Of a stretch of DNA of 17,156 nucleotides, positions 1 to 6,650 are shown piece after piece (the stretch's first letter is position 1; every line of letters begins with the position of its first letter). The notes below the pieces were generated by a model. It was not told the DNA's origin. It worked only from the letters and a program-made list of their open reading frames with translations, and did no database searches. A program made the position numbers and the translations under genes. This DNA comes from CAZDYP01 sp964509505 (GTDB lineage: Bacteria; Chloroflexota; Anaerolineae; JACRMK01). The stretch spans positions 1 to 17,156 of the forward strand of contig CAZDYP010000115.1 in the NCBI GenBank assembly GCA_964509505.1. The letters run 5' to 3'.

Positions 1-177
1 GTGGGATTCTGCCGCATTTTCAGGCATTTTCCTCGCTTCGGGCTTTTCCTGCTCTCGAAGTTTTATCTCGTCCCGCCCACCAGCGGCTAACGCCAACCGT
101 TGGGCGTCAAACCGCAAGCAGCCACAACACCTCCACCGTGGCTGGTCGTTTTCATCTCCCCACACTCCCATGCTCCT
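1..177. other. Left-edge stretch without a confident gene
   Basis: Nothing here is convincingly coding. The minus strand is open from an ATG at 171 to the window edge (57 codons), but its Shine-Dalgarno-like AAGGAG is only one base from the ATG and the peptide is unrecognisable. A weak hairpin sits at about 90-107 (ACGCCAAC facing TTGGGCGT, one bulged base) inside a GCGG/CCGC outer pair. The minus-strand transcript of the gene ending at 178 would run into this stretch, so the hairpin could help end it, but there is no T-run. Confidence 0.35.
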
Positions 178-564
178 TCATCCGCCACTCACCTTCAACG
201 GCTTGATCTTATAAATCACGCGCACCTGATTCGGCACGAGCGTCCACCCATGCCCTTCGTATTTATGTGAGAGCGCGTCAATGTGCGCCTCGGCGCCTTC
301 GGTGACAATCTCCGCCACCACACCCCGCACATCCAGATGTCGCCCTGTATCGTCAGGGTCAACGATGGTCAGAGCCACTTTTGGATTGCGGCGGATGTTG
401 CGATCTTTCAGGCGTCCCACCGCCGAGTTGACGCGCACATGAACCCCATCGTAATCGCACCACACAGGTGTCACTTGCGGCGTGCCATCAGGCATGACCG
501 TCGCCAGATACGCCAACGCCTTCTTTTGAAATAGGTCGAGCGCTTTATCAGGAATCGTCGCCAT
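178..564 (-). CDS. PPOX-class (F420- or FMN-dependent) oxidoreductase, 128 aa
   Basis: This is a small split-barrel flavin-fold protein of the pyridoxamine 5'-phosphate oxidase-like superfamily. Many members of this size reduce substrates with deazaflavin F420; others use FMN, and substrate cannot be read from sequence. The family pattern is clear: an N-terminal helix, then AYLATVMPDGTPQVTPVW (about 18-35), the cofactor-phosphate region GRLKDRNIRRNPKVAL (about 50-65), and a final strand VRVIYKIKPLKV. A longer frame opens at 615, but the ATG at 564 is preceded by AAAGGAGAT at good spacing and begins at the usual family start, so I chose it. The protein has no signal peptide and should be cytoplasmic. 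It is a single-gene unit: the next gene is divergent. Its leader contains repeat-derived hairpins at 686-728. Confidence 0.87.
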   Translation of the reverse strand: MATIPDKALDLFQKKALAYLATVMPDGTPQVTPVWCDYDGVHVRVNSAVGRLKDRNIRRNPKVALTIVDPDDTGRHLDVRGVVAEIVTEGAEAHIDALSHKYEGHGWTLVPNQVRVIYKIKPLKVSGG

Positions 565-685
565 CGAAAAATCTCCTTTCAACCCGAAGACACAAAGAAT
601 GCACCAAGCACACAAAGATAAAGGTTTGCGCCTAAGTCCTCGTATGCAGTTTCAAAAAATCATACGGGTATGGAGCGCAGCGGTC

Positions 686-728
686 GGACAAGTTTTTAAC
701 CTGTCCACGCGGACCAGGCGCAACCTGG
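686..728. repeat. Tandem REP-like hairpins, CAAGTT family
   Basis: There are two adjacent hairpins. The first pairs GGACAAGTT (686-694) with AACCTGTCC (698-706). Its one mismatch is A-C on the plus strand and G-U on the minus strand, which is the transcribed strand of the PPOX gene. The second pairs CCAGG (714-718) with CCTGG (724-728). The CAAGTT core recurs in the inverted-repeat element at 7603-7672, which suggests one dispersed repeat family. Confidence 0.55.
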
Positions 729-797
729 CTCTACACCGGTGACAGAATTAATTTCTCAAACTGCCTGAGAGGATTGTGAAGTCTGCGCGGCTTGGTG

Positions 798-826
798 TTG
801 AATAAATTGGAGGTTGCGTGTATTAT
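798..826 (+). promoter_or_regulatory. Sigma70-type promoter for the SDR-hydrolase-hemW operon
   Basis: A -35 box TTGAAT (798-803), a 17-bp spacer and a -10 box TATTAT (821-826) face the operon. The -10 matches five of six consensus bases and the -35 four of six. GGCGCGCC follows directly at 827-834, a discriminator-like motif also seen after two other promoters in this window. Transcription would begin near 833 and leave a leader of about 100 nt with an 8-bp hairpin at 864-900. Confidence 0.6.
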
Positions 827-863
827 AGGCGCGCCCAGCAACTGAGCAAAGGCGAAGGGTGAA

Positions 864-900
864 GCGTGAAAGGCGATTCATCACGCATCACGTTTCACGC
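864..900 (+). repeat. Inverted repeat in the SDR 5' leader
   Basis: GCGTGAAA (864-871) pairs perfectly with TTTCACGC (893-900) across a 21-nt loop that itself contains related words such as ATCACGC. It lies in the predicted leader, 36 nt before the SDR start codon and upstream of the Shine-Dalgarno sequence, so it would not block it directly. The GTGAA/TCACG word style resembles the dispersed intergenic repeats elsewhere in the window more than a riboswitch; no known aptamer is recognised. Confidence 0.45.
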
Positions 901-936
901 ATTCTCCCATCTTCATTTTCACCGAAGGAGGTTTTT

Positions 937-1728
937 ATGGCGGGCAAATTAGCAGAGAAAGTGGCCATCGTTACAGGCGCGAGCCGAGGCATCGGCGAAG
1001 AGATCGCGCGGCTGTTTGCCAGCGAAGGCGCGAGCGTCGCGTGCGCGGCGCGCACCTTGCGCGAAGGACAACACTTCTTACCTGGCACGTTGGAGCATAC
1101 CGTCAAAGAAATTGCGGCTGCCGGTGGCAAAGCCATCGCCGTGCCAGTGGACTTAAGCAAAGAAGAAGACTGCGCCCGCTTGGTCGCCGAGACGCGCCAA
1201 GCCTTTGGGCGCGTGGATATTTTGGTCAATAACGCCGCCGTCAATTGGTACGTGCCTATCAAAGATTTCAAGGTAGGTCATTGGCGCGCGATGCTGGCGG
1301 TTGACCTGACTGCGCCGTTCTTGCTTGCGCAAATGGTGATGGGCGAAATGATCGAGCGCAAGAGTGGCTGGATCGTCAACATTAGTTCAGGCGCCTCGCG
1401 CGGGCCCGGTCAGGGACCTTACACAACGAAAGCGCGCGGTGGCACGCCCTACGGCACTGTGAAAGCGGGGCTTGAGCGCTTCACACAAGGCTTGGCGCAC
1501 GAACTCTTCGAGTATAACATCGCAGTCAACTCGCTCGCGCCGACGAAAGTCGTACCAACGCCCGGCACGTTGCATCACCATCTCGTCGAGAGCATGGACG
1601 ACCCGCGCGGCGAACCGCCCGCATACATGGCGAAGGCGGCGCTCGTCCTTGCCACCGCCGACCCGAAAAGATTGACGGGACGCATTTGCTACACACAAGA
1701 ACTGCTCAAAGAAATGGGACTGCTATGA
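937..1728 (+). CDS. Short-chain dehydrogenase/reductase (SDR), 263 aa
   Basis: This is an NAD(P)-dependent oxidoreductase of the classical SDR family. The Rossmann glycine motif TGASRGIG is at about 13-20 and NNAA at about 98-101. The catalytic set is Ser near 150, Tyr at about 172 and Lys at about 176 in YGTVK. The Ser-Tyr spacing is longer than the usual 13, because an insert rich in Gly, Arg and Pro (GASRGPGQGPYTTKARGG) lies between them. Substrate is unknown. The ATG at 937 has AAGGAGG seven bases upstream; the frame is open from 859, but that extension is repeat-derived leader. The stop overlaps the next start (ATGA), so the SDR and the hydrolase are probably translationally coupled and may act on the same small-molecule pathway. 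Cytoplasmic. Confidence 0.9.
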   Translation: MAGKLAEKVAIVTGASRGIGEEIARLFASEGASVACAARTLREGQHFLPGTLEHTVKEIAAAGGKAIAVPVDLSKEEDCARLVAETRQAFGRVDILVNNAAVNWYVPIKDFKVGHWRAMLAVDLTAPFLLAQMVMGEMIERKSGWIVNISSGASRGPGQGPYTTKARGGTPYGTVKAGLERFTQGLAHELFEYNIAVNSLAPTKVVPTPGTLHHHLVESMDDPRGEPPAYMAKAALVLATADPKRLTGRICYTQELLKEMGLL

Positions 1729-2552
1729 CGACTCAACCACTCGATCGTTGGGTGATGTTGCGCGGCTTGCGCTTTCACTATCTCGAATGGGGCGCCGCCG
1801 CCGCGCCGCCGCTCGTGTTGTTGCATGGCTACACCTCGCACGCGCACTCATGGGACACGTTCTCGCGCGACCTCAGCGAACACTTCCACATCTTCGCGCT
1901 TGACCAACGTGGACACGGCGAATCTGCTTGGACAGATGACTACTCGGCGGAGCGCATGATCGAGGATGTGGAGGCCTTTGTCAAAGCCTTGCGCTTGAGC
2001 AAATTTGATTTGCTGGGCTTGTCTATGGGCGGGCGCAACGCCTATGGCTACGCGGCGCGACAGCTTGATAGATTGAAACGGCTGGTCATCGTTGATATCG
2101 GACCCGAGACGATGACCAGCGGCAGCACACGCATCCGTCAAGGCGCGTTGGCAAATGATGTCTTTGAGACGGAAGAAGAAGCCATCCAAGTCGCACGCCA
2201 CAATAATCCCCGCGCGCCCGAAGCCGAATTGCGCCATCGTTTTCGCAATGGCTTGATGTTGCGCGACGATGGCAAGTGGACGTATCGTTACGATAAAGCC
2301 TTGCGCGATCCGAACCGTCCCCGCCCGCAACCCGACCCAGCCGCGCATTGGGCGATGCTTGCCCAAATCACCTGCCCGACGTTGCTCGTGCGCGGCGCGG
2401 AGAGCGACGTGTTGAGTGTGGAAGTTGCCGAGCGCATGGCGCAGACAATGCCCAATTGCAAACTCGTGACCGTGCCCGATGCAGGCCATTCCATTCCGTT
2501 AGACAATCCGAGCGGGTTCATCGCCGCCGTCAAACCATTCTTACTCAATTGA
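1725..2552 (+). CDS. Alpha/beta-fold hydrolase, 275 aa
   Basis: This is an alpha/beta hydrolase, probably an esterase or C-C/lactone hydrolase; substrate cannot be assigned. It has the oxyanion-hole segment VLLHGYTSHAHSW (about 31-43) and the DQRGHGES strand-turn. The nucleophile elbow GLSMGG has its Ser near 100. An acid is likely in AESD near 225, and the catalytic His is in PDAGHSIPLDNP near 254. It has no signal peptide. A longer frame opens at 1686, but the ATG at 1725 overlaps the SDR stop as ATGA and starts right at the family N-terminus; there is no strong Shine-Dalgarno sequence, which fits coupled translation. It is followed by a 71-bp repeat-filled gap before hemW. Confidence 0.9.
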   Translation: MTTQPLDRWVMLRGLRFHYLEWGAAAAPPLVLLHGYTSHAHSWDTFSRDLSEHFHIFALDQRGHGESAWTDDYSAERMIEDVEAFVKALRLSKFDLLGLSMGGRNAYGYAARQLDRLKRLVIVDIGPETMTSGSTRIRQGALANDVFETEEEAIQVARHNNPRAPEAELRHRFRNGLMLRDDGKWTYRYDKALRDPNRPRPQPDPAAHWAMLAQITCPTLLVRGAESDVLSVEVAERMAQTMPNCKLVTVPDAGHSIPLDNPSGFIAAVKPFLLN

Positions 2553-2626
2553 AGTATCAAGTGTCATGTGTCAAGTGTCATGTCATGCTTGGCACATGAC
2601 GCTTGACCCATGACCCATGCTCCATG
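2553..2626 (+). repeat. CATGAC/GTGTCA word array between hydrolase and hemW
   Basis: The whole gap is built of GTGTCA and TGAC/CATGAC words. GTCAAGTGTCATGT (2570-2583) pairs with ACATGACGCTTGAC (2594-2607), a 14-bp stem with a 10-nt loop; the only mismatch is a U-G wobble on the transcribed plus strand. The array begins directly after the hydrolase stop and its last word, CCATGACG, supplies the hemW start codon at 2624. It would sit inside the operon mRNA. Confidence 0.6.
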
Positions 2627-3808
2627 ACGTTTAACGCCCCCCTCAGCCTCTACCTCCACATCCCGTTCTGTGCGACCCGCTGCGGTTATTGCCACTTCAA
2701 CACCTACGAAGGTTTAGAGCGATTGTTCGAGCCATACAGCGCTGCGCTCTGCAAGGAAATTGAACGTTACGCGCGCCGCTTACGCGAGCGGTGGATCGTC
2801 CACACCATTTTCTTTGGCGGCGGCACACCGACCTATTTGCCTCTTGCATGTTTCGAGCGTCTGCTGCAAGCGTTGCGCGAGCAATGGACATGGACAGCTG
2901 ATTGTGAAATCACCGCCGAAGCGAATCCGAGTTCCATCACACAAGCATACTTGGAACGCATCCGCGCTGCGGGCGTCAATCGCCTTTCGTTTGGGGCGCA
3001 GGCGTTTGATGCGACATTGTTGCGCATGCTTGACCGCGAACATACCGTCGCGCAAATCGGCGACGCAGTGACGATGGCGCGACGGGCGGGCTTCACGAAC
3101 ATCTCACTCGACTTGATGTATGGCTTGCCGACGCAAACGCTGCCCCACTGGCGCGATTCACTGGAGGCTGCGATTGCGTTAAACACGGCACATCTATCGT
3201 TGTATGGCTTGACGATTGACGAAGGCACGGCGTTCAAGAAGCGCGTCGAGCAAGGCGTGTTGCCCCAGCCCGACGACGAGCTCGCCGCGGATATGTACAT
3301 TCTGGCGGAGGAAAAATTAGCAGAGGCAGGCTTTGGGCAATACGAAATCTCGAATTGGGCAAAACCGCTAGACCCGCGAGGTGTGGGAACCCGCGCCGGG
3401 CTGCACGTCAGTCGCCACAACCTCACCTACTGGCTCAACGAGCCATACCTCGGCTTCGGTCCGGGTGCTCACTCGTGTTTCAATCATGAGCGATTCTGGA
3501 ACCTCAATGCGCCACAAGTGTATATCGAGAAGCTGAAGCGCGACGAATCGGTCGTCGCCGGGCGCCAGACGATTAACACAGCGCTGGCACAAGCGGAGAC
3601 GGTGATACTCGGTTTGCGTTTGACCGAAGGCGTCACGCGCGCGCGCTTCGCGCAGCGGTTTGGCGTGACGCTCGACGAAATTTTTGGGCAGACGTTAAAG
3701 CAATGTGCCAACTGGGGACTGCTCACCGATGATGGCGAATGTGTGCGGTTGACCCAACGAGGACGCTTATTATCTAATGAGGTATTTCAACGCTTATTGC
3801 CCGATTAG
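2624..3808 (+). CDS. hemW: HemW-like radical SAM heme chaperone, 394 aa
   Basis: This is a radical S-adenosylmethionine protein of the HemN/HemW family. The cluster motif CATRCGYC (C16, C20, C23) is followed by HF where true HemN coproporphyrinogen oxidase has a fourth cysteine. That pattern and the short N-terminus mark HemW, which binds heme and is thought to deliver it to respiratory enzymes. Other family signatures are LYLHIPFC, FFGGGTPT (about 63-70), EANP, NRLSFGAQ, DLMYGLPTQT, EISNWAK and LGFGPGAHS; a HemN C-terminal helical region ends the protein. The open frame extends to a TTG at 2603, but the ATG at 2624 gives the normal HemW start. No clear Shine-Dalgarno sequence is seen, because the upstream bases are repeat array. 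It is last in the SDR-hydrolase operon, with no obvious functional link. Confidence 0.88.
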   Translation: MTFNAPLSLYLHIPFCATRCGYCHFNTYEGLERLFEPYSAALCKEIERYARRLRERWIVHTIFFGGGTPTYLPLACFERLLQALREQWTWTADCEITAEANPSSITQAYLERIRAAGVNRLSFGAQAFDATLLRMLDREHTVAQIGDAVTMARRAGFTNISLDLMYGLPTQTLPHWRDSLEAAIALNTAHLSLYGLTIDEGTAFKKRVEQGVLPQPDDELAADMYILAEEKLAEAGFGQYEISNWAKPLDPRGVGTRAGLHVSRHNLTYWLNEPYLGFGPGAHSCFNHERFWNLNAPQVYIEKLKRDESVVAGRQTINTALAQAETVILGLRLTEGVTRARFAQRFGVTLDEIFGQTLKQCANWGLLTDDGECVRLTQRGRLLSNEVFQRLLPD

Positions 3809-3847
3809 GCGAGAGGGCAGCTTGCTCGGCTTGCTTAACCGAGTCTA

Positions 3848-3889
3848 ATGGGGCGGAATAGTCAAACGGGTCGAACTAATTCGCCCCAT
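3848..3889. terminator. Hairpin between convergent hemW and amidase genes
   Basis: ATGGGGCG plus TAGT (3848-3862) pairs with ACTA plus CGCCCCAT (3875-3889), a stem of about 15 bp with two mismatches and a loop of about 12 nt. It lies 39 bp after the hemW stop and 52 bp after the amidase stop, so it could end transcription from both sides. Neither side has a good T-run, so it may instead be rho-assisted, an mRNA 3' end protector, or another intergenic palindrome. A smaller stem CTCGG/CCGAG is at 3825-3843. Confidence 0.45.
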
Positions 3890-3941
3890 GCGCCTGCCTA
3901 ATCAGCCTCGTGCGACCAATAAAACCAATTCGACTACGCCC

Positions 3942-4664
3942 CTAGCCGAGCCAATCCATCTTGCGGATGTTACCCCAATTACCTTCTTCGGTGGCGAGGA
4001 TGCCGCCATCGAACCCTTGAAACGCCCAACGCACGCCGTTGACGACGGTACGCAATTCATTGGTGACAGGACGACCTAAGCCCAATTCCCGCGCGCGCGA
4101 CTGAAATGCCGCTTCAGGATTATAGGCGATGCCAATAGCCATCCATGCGGCAGTACGCAATTCGGCGGGAAGTTGATTCGCAATGGACATAATGAAAGCC
4201 TCCAGAGGAAATCCACGCGGGTCGCTTTTACCCGTGAGAGGGCCACTGATTTGCGCGTGGGTAACAATCATGTCAGGTTGAATGTGGTATTTCTGCACCA
4301 GATAGATGCACAACTGCCGACAGGCTTCGACCAACGGCGGGTCGTAGGGGTCTTCGCCATTGTTGAGATTGACAAGTTCAATGCCGATGGAAAAATCGTT
4401 CCAGCGCGAGCGGCCCTGAAAATTGCTTGGGCCCGCGTGCCATGCGCGCATGGCTTCTTCGACCATCTGATAGATCGTGCCATCCCGATCAATGAGATAA
4501 TGAATGGAAACACCCGAGTTAGGATTGGCGAGCCAATTGAGCGAAGGGGTTGCGGGGCCGGTCGTTGCGTGCAATACAATGGCGTCGGGAGCGACGCCGC
4601 GCGGACGGTCATCGAAATTGGGACTGGGGAATACGTTAGCCAGCGAATATTCGGGCAGTGCCAT
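3942..4664 (-). CDS. N-acetylmuramoyl-L-alanine amidase, Amidase_2 family, 240 aa
   Basis: This is a zinc amidase of the AmpD/PGRP type, which cuts the lactyl-amide bond between MurNAc and the peptide stem. The probable zinc ligands are H32 in IVLHATTG, H136 in IVTHAQ and D148 in GKSDPRGF. HYLIDRDGTIYQMV, AWHAG and SIGIELVN are standard family landmarks. A C-terminal segment (about 190-240) with LGLGRPVTNE and a G-rich FDGGIL turn looks like a small repeat-type wall-binding or structural tail. No signal peptide is visible, so it may act in the cytosol on recycled muropeptides, or leave by another route. The ATG at 4664 has AAGGAGAG three bases upstream; an in-frame ATG at 4709 has none. It has its own promoter at 4735-4764. 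Confidence 0.88.
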   Translation of the reverse strand: MALPEYSLANVFPSPNFDDRPRGVAPDAIVLHATTGPATPSLNWLANPNSGVSIHYLIDRDGTIYQMVEEAMRAWHAGPSNFQGRSRWNDFSIGIELVNLNNGEDPYDPPLVEACRQLCIYLVQKYHIQPDMIVTHAQISGPLTGKSDPRGFPLEAFIMSIANQLPAELRTAAWMAIGIAYNPEAAFQSRARELGLGRPVTNELRTVVNGVRWAFQGFDGGILATEEGNWGNIRKMDWLG

Positions 4665-4734
4665 ACACTCTCCTTGCGTCTGCGCGCTCCAACCGCATTT
4701 GCGGGACATGACTGTAGTTTGTCTTGCGCGCCCT

Positions 4735-4764
4735 ATTCTACACAGAGGTTGGTCAGTTGGTCAA
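4735..4764 (-). promoter_or_regulatory. Sigma70-type promoter for the amidase gene
   Basis: Reading the minus strand, -35 TTGACC (4764-4759), an 18-bp spacer and -10 TAGAAT (4740-4735) each match five of six consensus bases. AGGGCGCGC follows the -10, as at two other promoters here. Transcription would start near 4728, leaving a leader of about 64 nt that contains the AAGGAGAG ribosome site. The -35 box is itself one unit of the flanking repeat array (TTGACCAACTGACCAACC). Confidence 0.6.
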
Positions 4765-4993
4765 TTGGCCGTGTGGTCGTATGGTCGCTGAGTCACTGGG
4801 GCAATTGGTCGCTTAGAAAGTGTGTTGAATATATCAGACCGAGCCCCTAACGGTTTCGCTGGCAAGCCACAAAGCATGTCAGGCAGGCTTGCGGCGCCAC
4901 TGGTGAACCCGCTGCGCCAGAAAAACCTTTAGGGTCTGAATTTCAAAACACTCGCTTAGTCGTTTAGCCTAAAGGACACTACACAATTCTCGT

Positions 4994-5022
4994 TTGACAA
5001 CACCGATTGAGACTCAGATAAT
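4994..5022 (+). promoter_or_regulatory. Near-consensus sigma70 promoter for the HD hydrolase gene
   Basis: TTGACA (4994-4999, six of six), a 17-bp spacer and GATAAT (5017-5022, five of six) face the HD gene. Transcription would start near 5029, so the leader before the ATG at 5048 is only about 19 nt and lies in the GCGACT repeat array. No Shine-Dalgarno sequence is visible before either candidate start (5048 or 5072). Confidence 0.7.
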
Positions 5023-5032
5023 CCATGCTTGC

Positions 5033-5092
5033 GTATGCGACTAGATTATGCGACTCAATGACCAAGCGACTATGCAACCACTCAACCACCCA
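5033..5092 (+). repeat. GCGACT word array overlapping the HD gene start
   Basis: GCGACT occurs three times (near 5037, 5050 and 5066), mixed with CAATGACC, ACCACTCAACCACCC and similar words. It is a degenerate member of the GCGACTA/TAGTCGC family seen at other gene junctions. It overlaps the first codons of the HD gene, so the N-terminal residues up to about position 14 may be repeat-encoded rather than conserved protein. Confidence 0.5.
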
Positions 5093-5737
5093 ACTTTAGC
5101 TGATTTGCTCCACGTATTGCGCGACCTCAGTCCCAGTGACGAACACCATGTTCGTCGCGCGTATGCTATCGCCGTGCGCGCGCACGAGGGACAACAACGC
5201 GACGAAGGCGCGCCATACATCGAACATCCTTTGCGCGTCGCGTTGATTTTGGTCAATGAATTGCGCCAGCGTGAGCCTGATTTGGTTTGCGGCGCATTGT
5301 TGCACGATGTAGTCGAGGACAGCGCCATCACGCTCGCCGCAATTGCGGAAGCGTGCGGCGATACCGTCGCGCGCTACGTGGAATTATTGACGAAAGAAAA
5401 AGCGCCGCCCGATGTGGACAAGCGCCCCATCAATCGTCGCTATATCCGTCGCATCGCGGACGCATCGCGTGAAGCGTTGCTTATCAAACTAGCTGACCGC
5501 TTAGACAACTTGCGCTCGTTGGCGTTGATTGACGACTGGGAGAAGCGCAAAAAATATCTACTGGAAACGTATTGGCTCTATTTGCCGCCCGCGCAAAAAA
5601 CAAGTCATTACGTTTATCGGCAATATCTCACGCTCATGGCAGACTACGTGCGACGCGATGGCGACAAACTTGGCATGGCGTTAAACGATTTTCCCGAATT
5701 GACGGGCGGCGTCGAGACGCGACGCAACACATCATAA
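5048..5737 (+). CDS. RelA/SpoT-like HD-domain phosphohydrolase, 229 aa
   Basis: This is a single HD domain related to the (p)ppGpp hydrolase half of SpoT/Rel and to the small Mesh1-type hydrolases. Visible landmarks in order are RAHEGQQRDEGAPYIEHPLRVA (H46, H60), LLHDVVEDS (H86, D87, E90, D91) and LLIKLADRLDNLRSL (D150). These supply the metal-binding and catalytic set. No synthetase, TGS or ACT domain follows, so it is hydrolase-only; its substrate could be (p)ppGpp or another nucleotide. The start is uncertain: the ATG at 5048 is used here, but the ATG at 5072 (MQPLNHPT) is equally possible, since both lie in repeat sequence without a ribosome site. It is a single-gene unit under a strong promoter, ended by the hairpin at 5739-5798. 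Confidence 0.87.
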   Translation: MRLNDQATMQPLNHPTLADLLHVLRDLSPSDEHHVRRAYAIAVRAHEGQQRDEGAPYIEHPLRVALILVNELRQREPDLVCGALLHDVVEDSAITLAAIAEACGDTVARYVELLTKEKAPPDVDKRPINRRYIRRIADASREALLIKLADRLDNLRSLALIDDWEKRKKYLLETYWLYLPPAQKTSHYVYRQYLTLMADYVRRDGDKLGMALNDFPELTGGVETRRNTS

Positions 5738-5738
5738 C

Positions 5739-5798
5739 AACCGCGCAGATGTGAAGAGCGCTAGGAATAAACTTTGCGCTCTTCGCGCCTGCGCGGTT
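5739..5798. terminator. Two-part perfect hairpin between convergent genes
   Basis: AACCGCGCAG (5739-5748) pairs perfectly with CTGCGCGGTT (5789-5798). A symmetric 4x4 internal loop follows, then GAAGAGCGC (5753-5761) pairs perfectly with GCGCTCTTC (5776-5784) around a 14-nt loop. It starts two bases after the HD-gene stop and ends eight bases before the stop of the minus-strand gene, so it can serve both transcripts. There is no long T-run on either side. The arms resemble the AAAGAGCGC/GCGCTTT words common in intergenic repeats of this kind of genome. Confidence 0.7.
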
Positions 5799-5806
5799 CG
5801 CTTGGA

Positions 5807-6586
5807 CTAAACAGTTGGTTGTACCATCGGCTGCGCAGTAGGCGTGGCAGTCTCGCTTGCCGCGCTTTGCTGTTCGATGCGCCGATGCGCGGCATCCAAC
5901 AGAGGACGCAACGCTTTTTCCACCGGATCTTGTTGAATCAAGCCATACAAGTATTGGCAGACATGCGCGACCGCGCGCCCAGCGCTGTTGTCCACTAAAC
6001 GCATCGCCTCGGTCTGGAAAGTTTTCCATGTTTCCTCGTTGCTGTTCCGCAGCCACGCTAACCCCAACTTCCGCAATTCATTTTCTGCGGGCGACCAATC
6101 ATTAGGTTTCGCATCTGCTGGTATGGATTCGCCTTCCACCAGCGCCGCTGCGCCTGTCGTGGCGCCTTGCAAGTAACGCAGATACGATTGCGAGTCGCCT
6201 TGCGCCATGATAGATTCGATGTGTGTGACCAACGCTTGCAGTGCTTGACCTGCATTGAATAACGGCAGTTTCTCCAATGAGCGTTGTTCCGCCCAACGAC
6301 GCTTCACATGCTGCGCTAACAATTCGACTGCACTCGCAGGTGCAGCATCGCCAACCGTCGTATCGCCCTTCTGCGCTGCTATCATCAGCTGCTTGACAGC
6401 GTCGCGCGCGTCGGCGTCAAACATCCGAAACATGCTATTGAGAAAGGTGTCATGAATGCTCTGTTCGGTTTCACTGCGAAAATGATTCATCTGCGCCTGG
6501 CGTTGCGCGCGCATTCCCTCGCTAGGGTCGCGCTTCGCCAGTTTTTGTCTGCGTTTTTGATCGCGGCTGAGTTTCTTCTTTGCCAT
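5807..6586 (-). CDS. Hypothetical protein with basic N-terminal tail, 259 aa
   Basis: I do not recognise a family. The first 19 residues are strongly basic (MAKKKLSRDQKRRQKLAKR), which could bind nucleic acid or ribosomes. The body (about 35-235) is helical in character, with Leu/Ala/Gln-rich segments such as LPLFNAGQALQALVTHIESI and a conserved-looking WSPAENELRKLGLAWLRNSNEETWKTF. The tail is Ser/Thr/Pro/Gln-rich (ETATPTAQPMVQPTV) and probably disordered. It has no signal peptide, membrane segment or obvious catalytic motif. AAGGA lies about 11 nt before the ATG at 6586, a rather long spacing. Upstream is the 172-bp MITE-like element, so its promoter is either inside that element or in the 64 bp between; none is clear. 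Base composition and codon use look like the neighbours, and the frame is intact, so it is likely real. Confidence 0.75.
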   Translation of the reverse strand: MAKKKLSRDQKRRQKLAKRDPSEGMRAQRQAQMNHFRSETEQSIHDTFLNSMFRMFDADARDAVKQLMIAAQKGDTTVGDAAPASAVELLAQHVKRRWAEQRSLEKLPLFNAGQALQALVTHIESIMAQGDSQSYLRYLQGATTGAAALVEGESIPADAKPNDWSPAENELRKLGLAWLRNSNEETWKTFQTEAMRLVDNSAGRAVAHVCQYLYGLIQQDPVEKALRPLLDAAHRRIEQQSAASETATPTAQPMVQPTV

Positions 6587-6650
6587 AAACGAGTGTGTCC
6601 TTGTAGTGGAGGGATTAGTAGTTGGAGGCTGTGCTCTTTAGTGTGTGTCA

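Larger units (their letters stand above)
565..936. other. Divergent intergenic region with hairpin repeats
   Basis: This 372-bp gap separates the divergent PPOX gene and SDR operon. It holds ACACAAAG-type direct repeats at about 580-620 and a near-perfect palindrome at 686-706 (GGACAAGTT, TTT, AACCTGTCC). A second hairpin follows at 714-728 (CCAGG, five-base loop, CCTGG), then the SDR promoter at 798-826 and a perfect 8-bp inverted repeat in the SDR leader at 864-900. No coding frame inside it is credible. A TATGAT-like -10 for the minus-strand PPOX gene lies near 655-660, but it has no matching -35 and I do not call it. Confidence 0.6.
4665..5047. other. 383-bp divergent intergenic region, two promoters and repeats
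   Basis: This gap contains, in order, the amidase leader, the amidase promoter (4735-4764), a degenerate GGTCG/GGTCA word array (about 4749-4817), hairpins, the HD-gene promoter (4994-5022) and a second word array in inverse orientation (about 5033-5092). The clear hairpins are GCAAGCC/GGCTTGC (4862-4868 with 4886-4892) and CCTTTAGG/CCTAAAGG (4926-4933 with 4968-4975). The 4842-4925 portion is GC-rich and structured, but matches no RNA family I know and has no coding frame of note. Confidence 0.5.

Noticed and set aside
83..115. Possible integron attC-like site (GCTAACGCC...GGCGT words)
   Set aside because: There is only a short imperfect hairpin; the paired core sites in attC arrangement and any integrase or cassette genes are missing.
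1..171. Minus-strand open frame of 57 codons running off the left edge
   Set aside because: Its AAGGAG is one base from the ATG, the peptide is low in family-like features, and a frame of this length is expected by chance in this base composition.
937..3808. A dedicated biosynthetic cluster made of the SDR, the hydrolase and HemW
   Set aside because: The SDR and hydrolase may share a pathway, but HemW is a general heme chaperone and nothing else supports a cluster.
4173..4850. 225-codon plus-strand open frame
   Set aside because: It is a shadow of the amidase gene on the other strand, extending into repeat sequence, with no recognisable domain.
4842..4925. Possible small RNA or riboswitch
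   Set aside because: It is GC-rich with short stems only, has no promoter facing it and no recognised motif.
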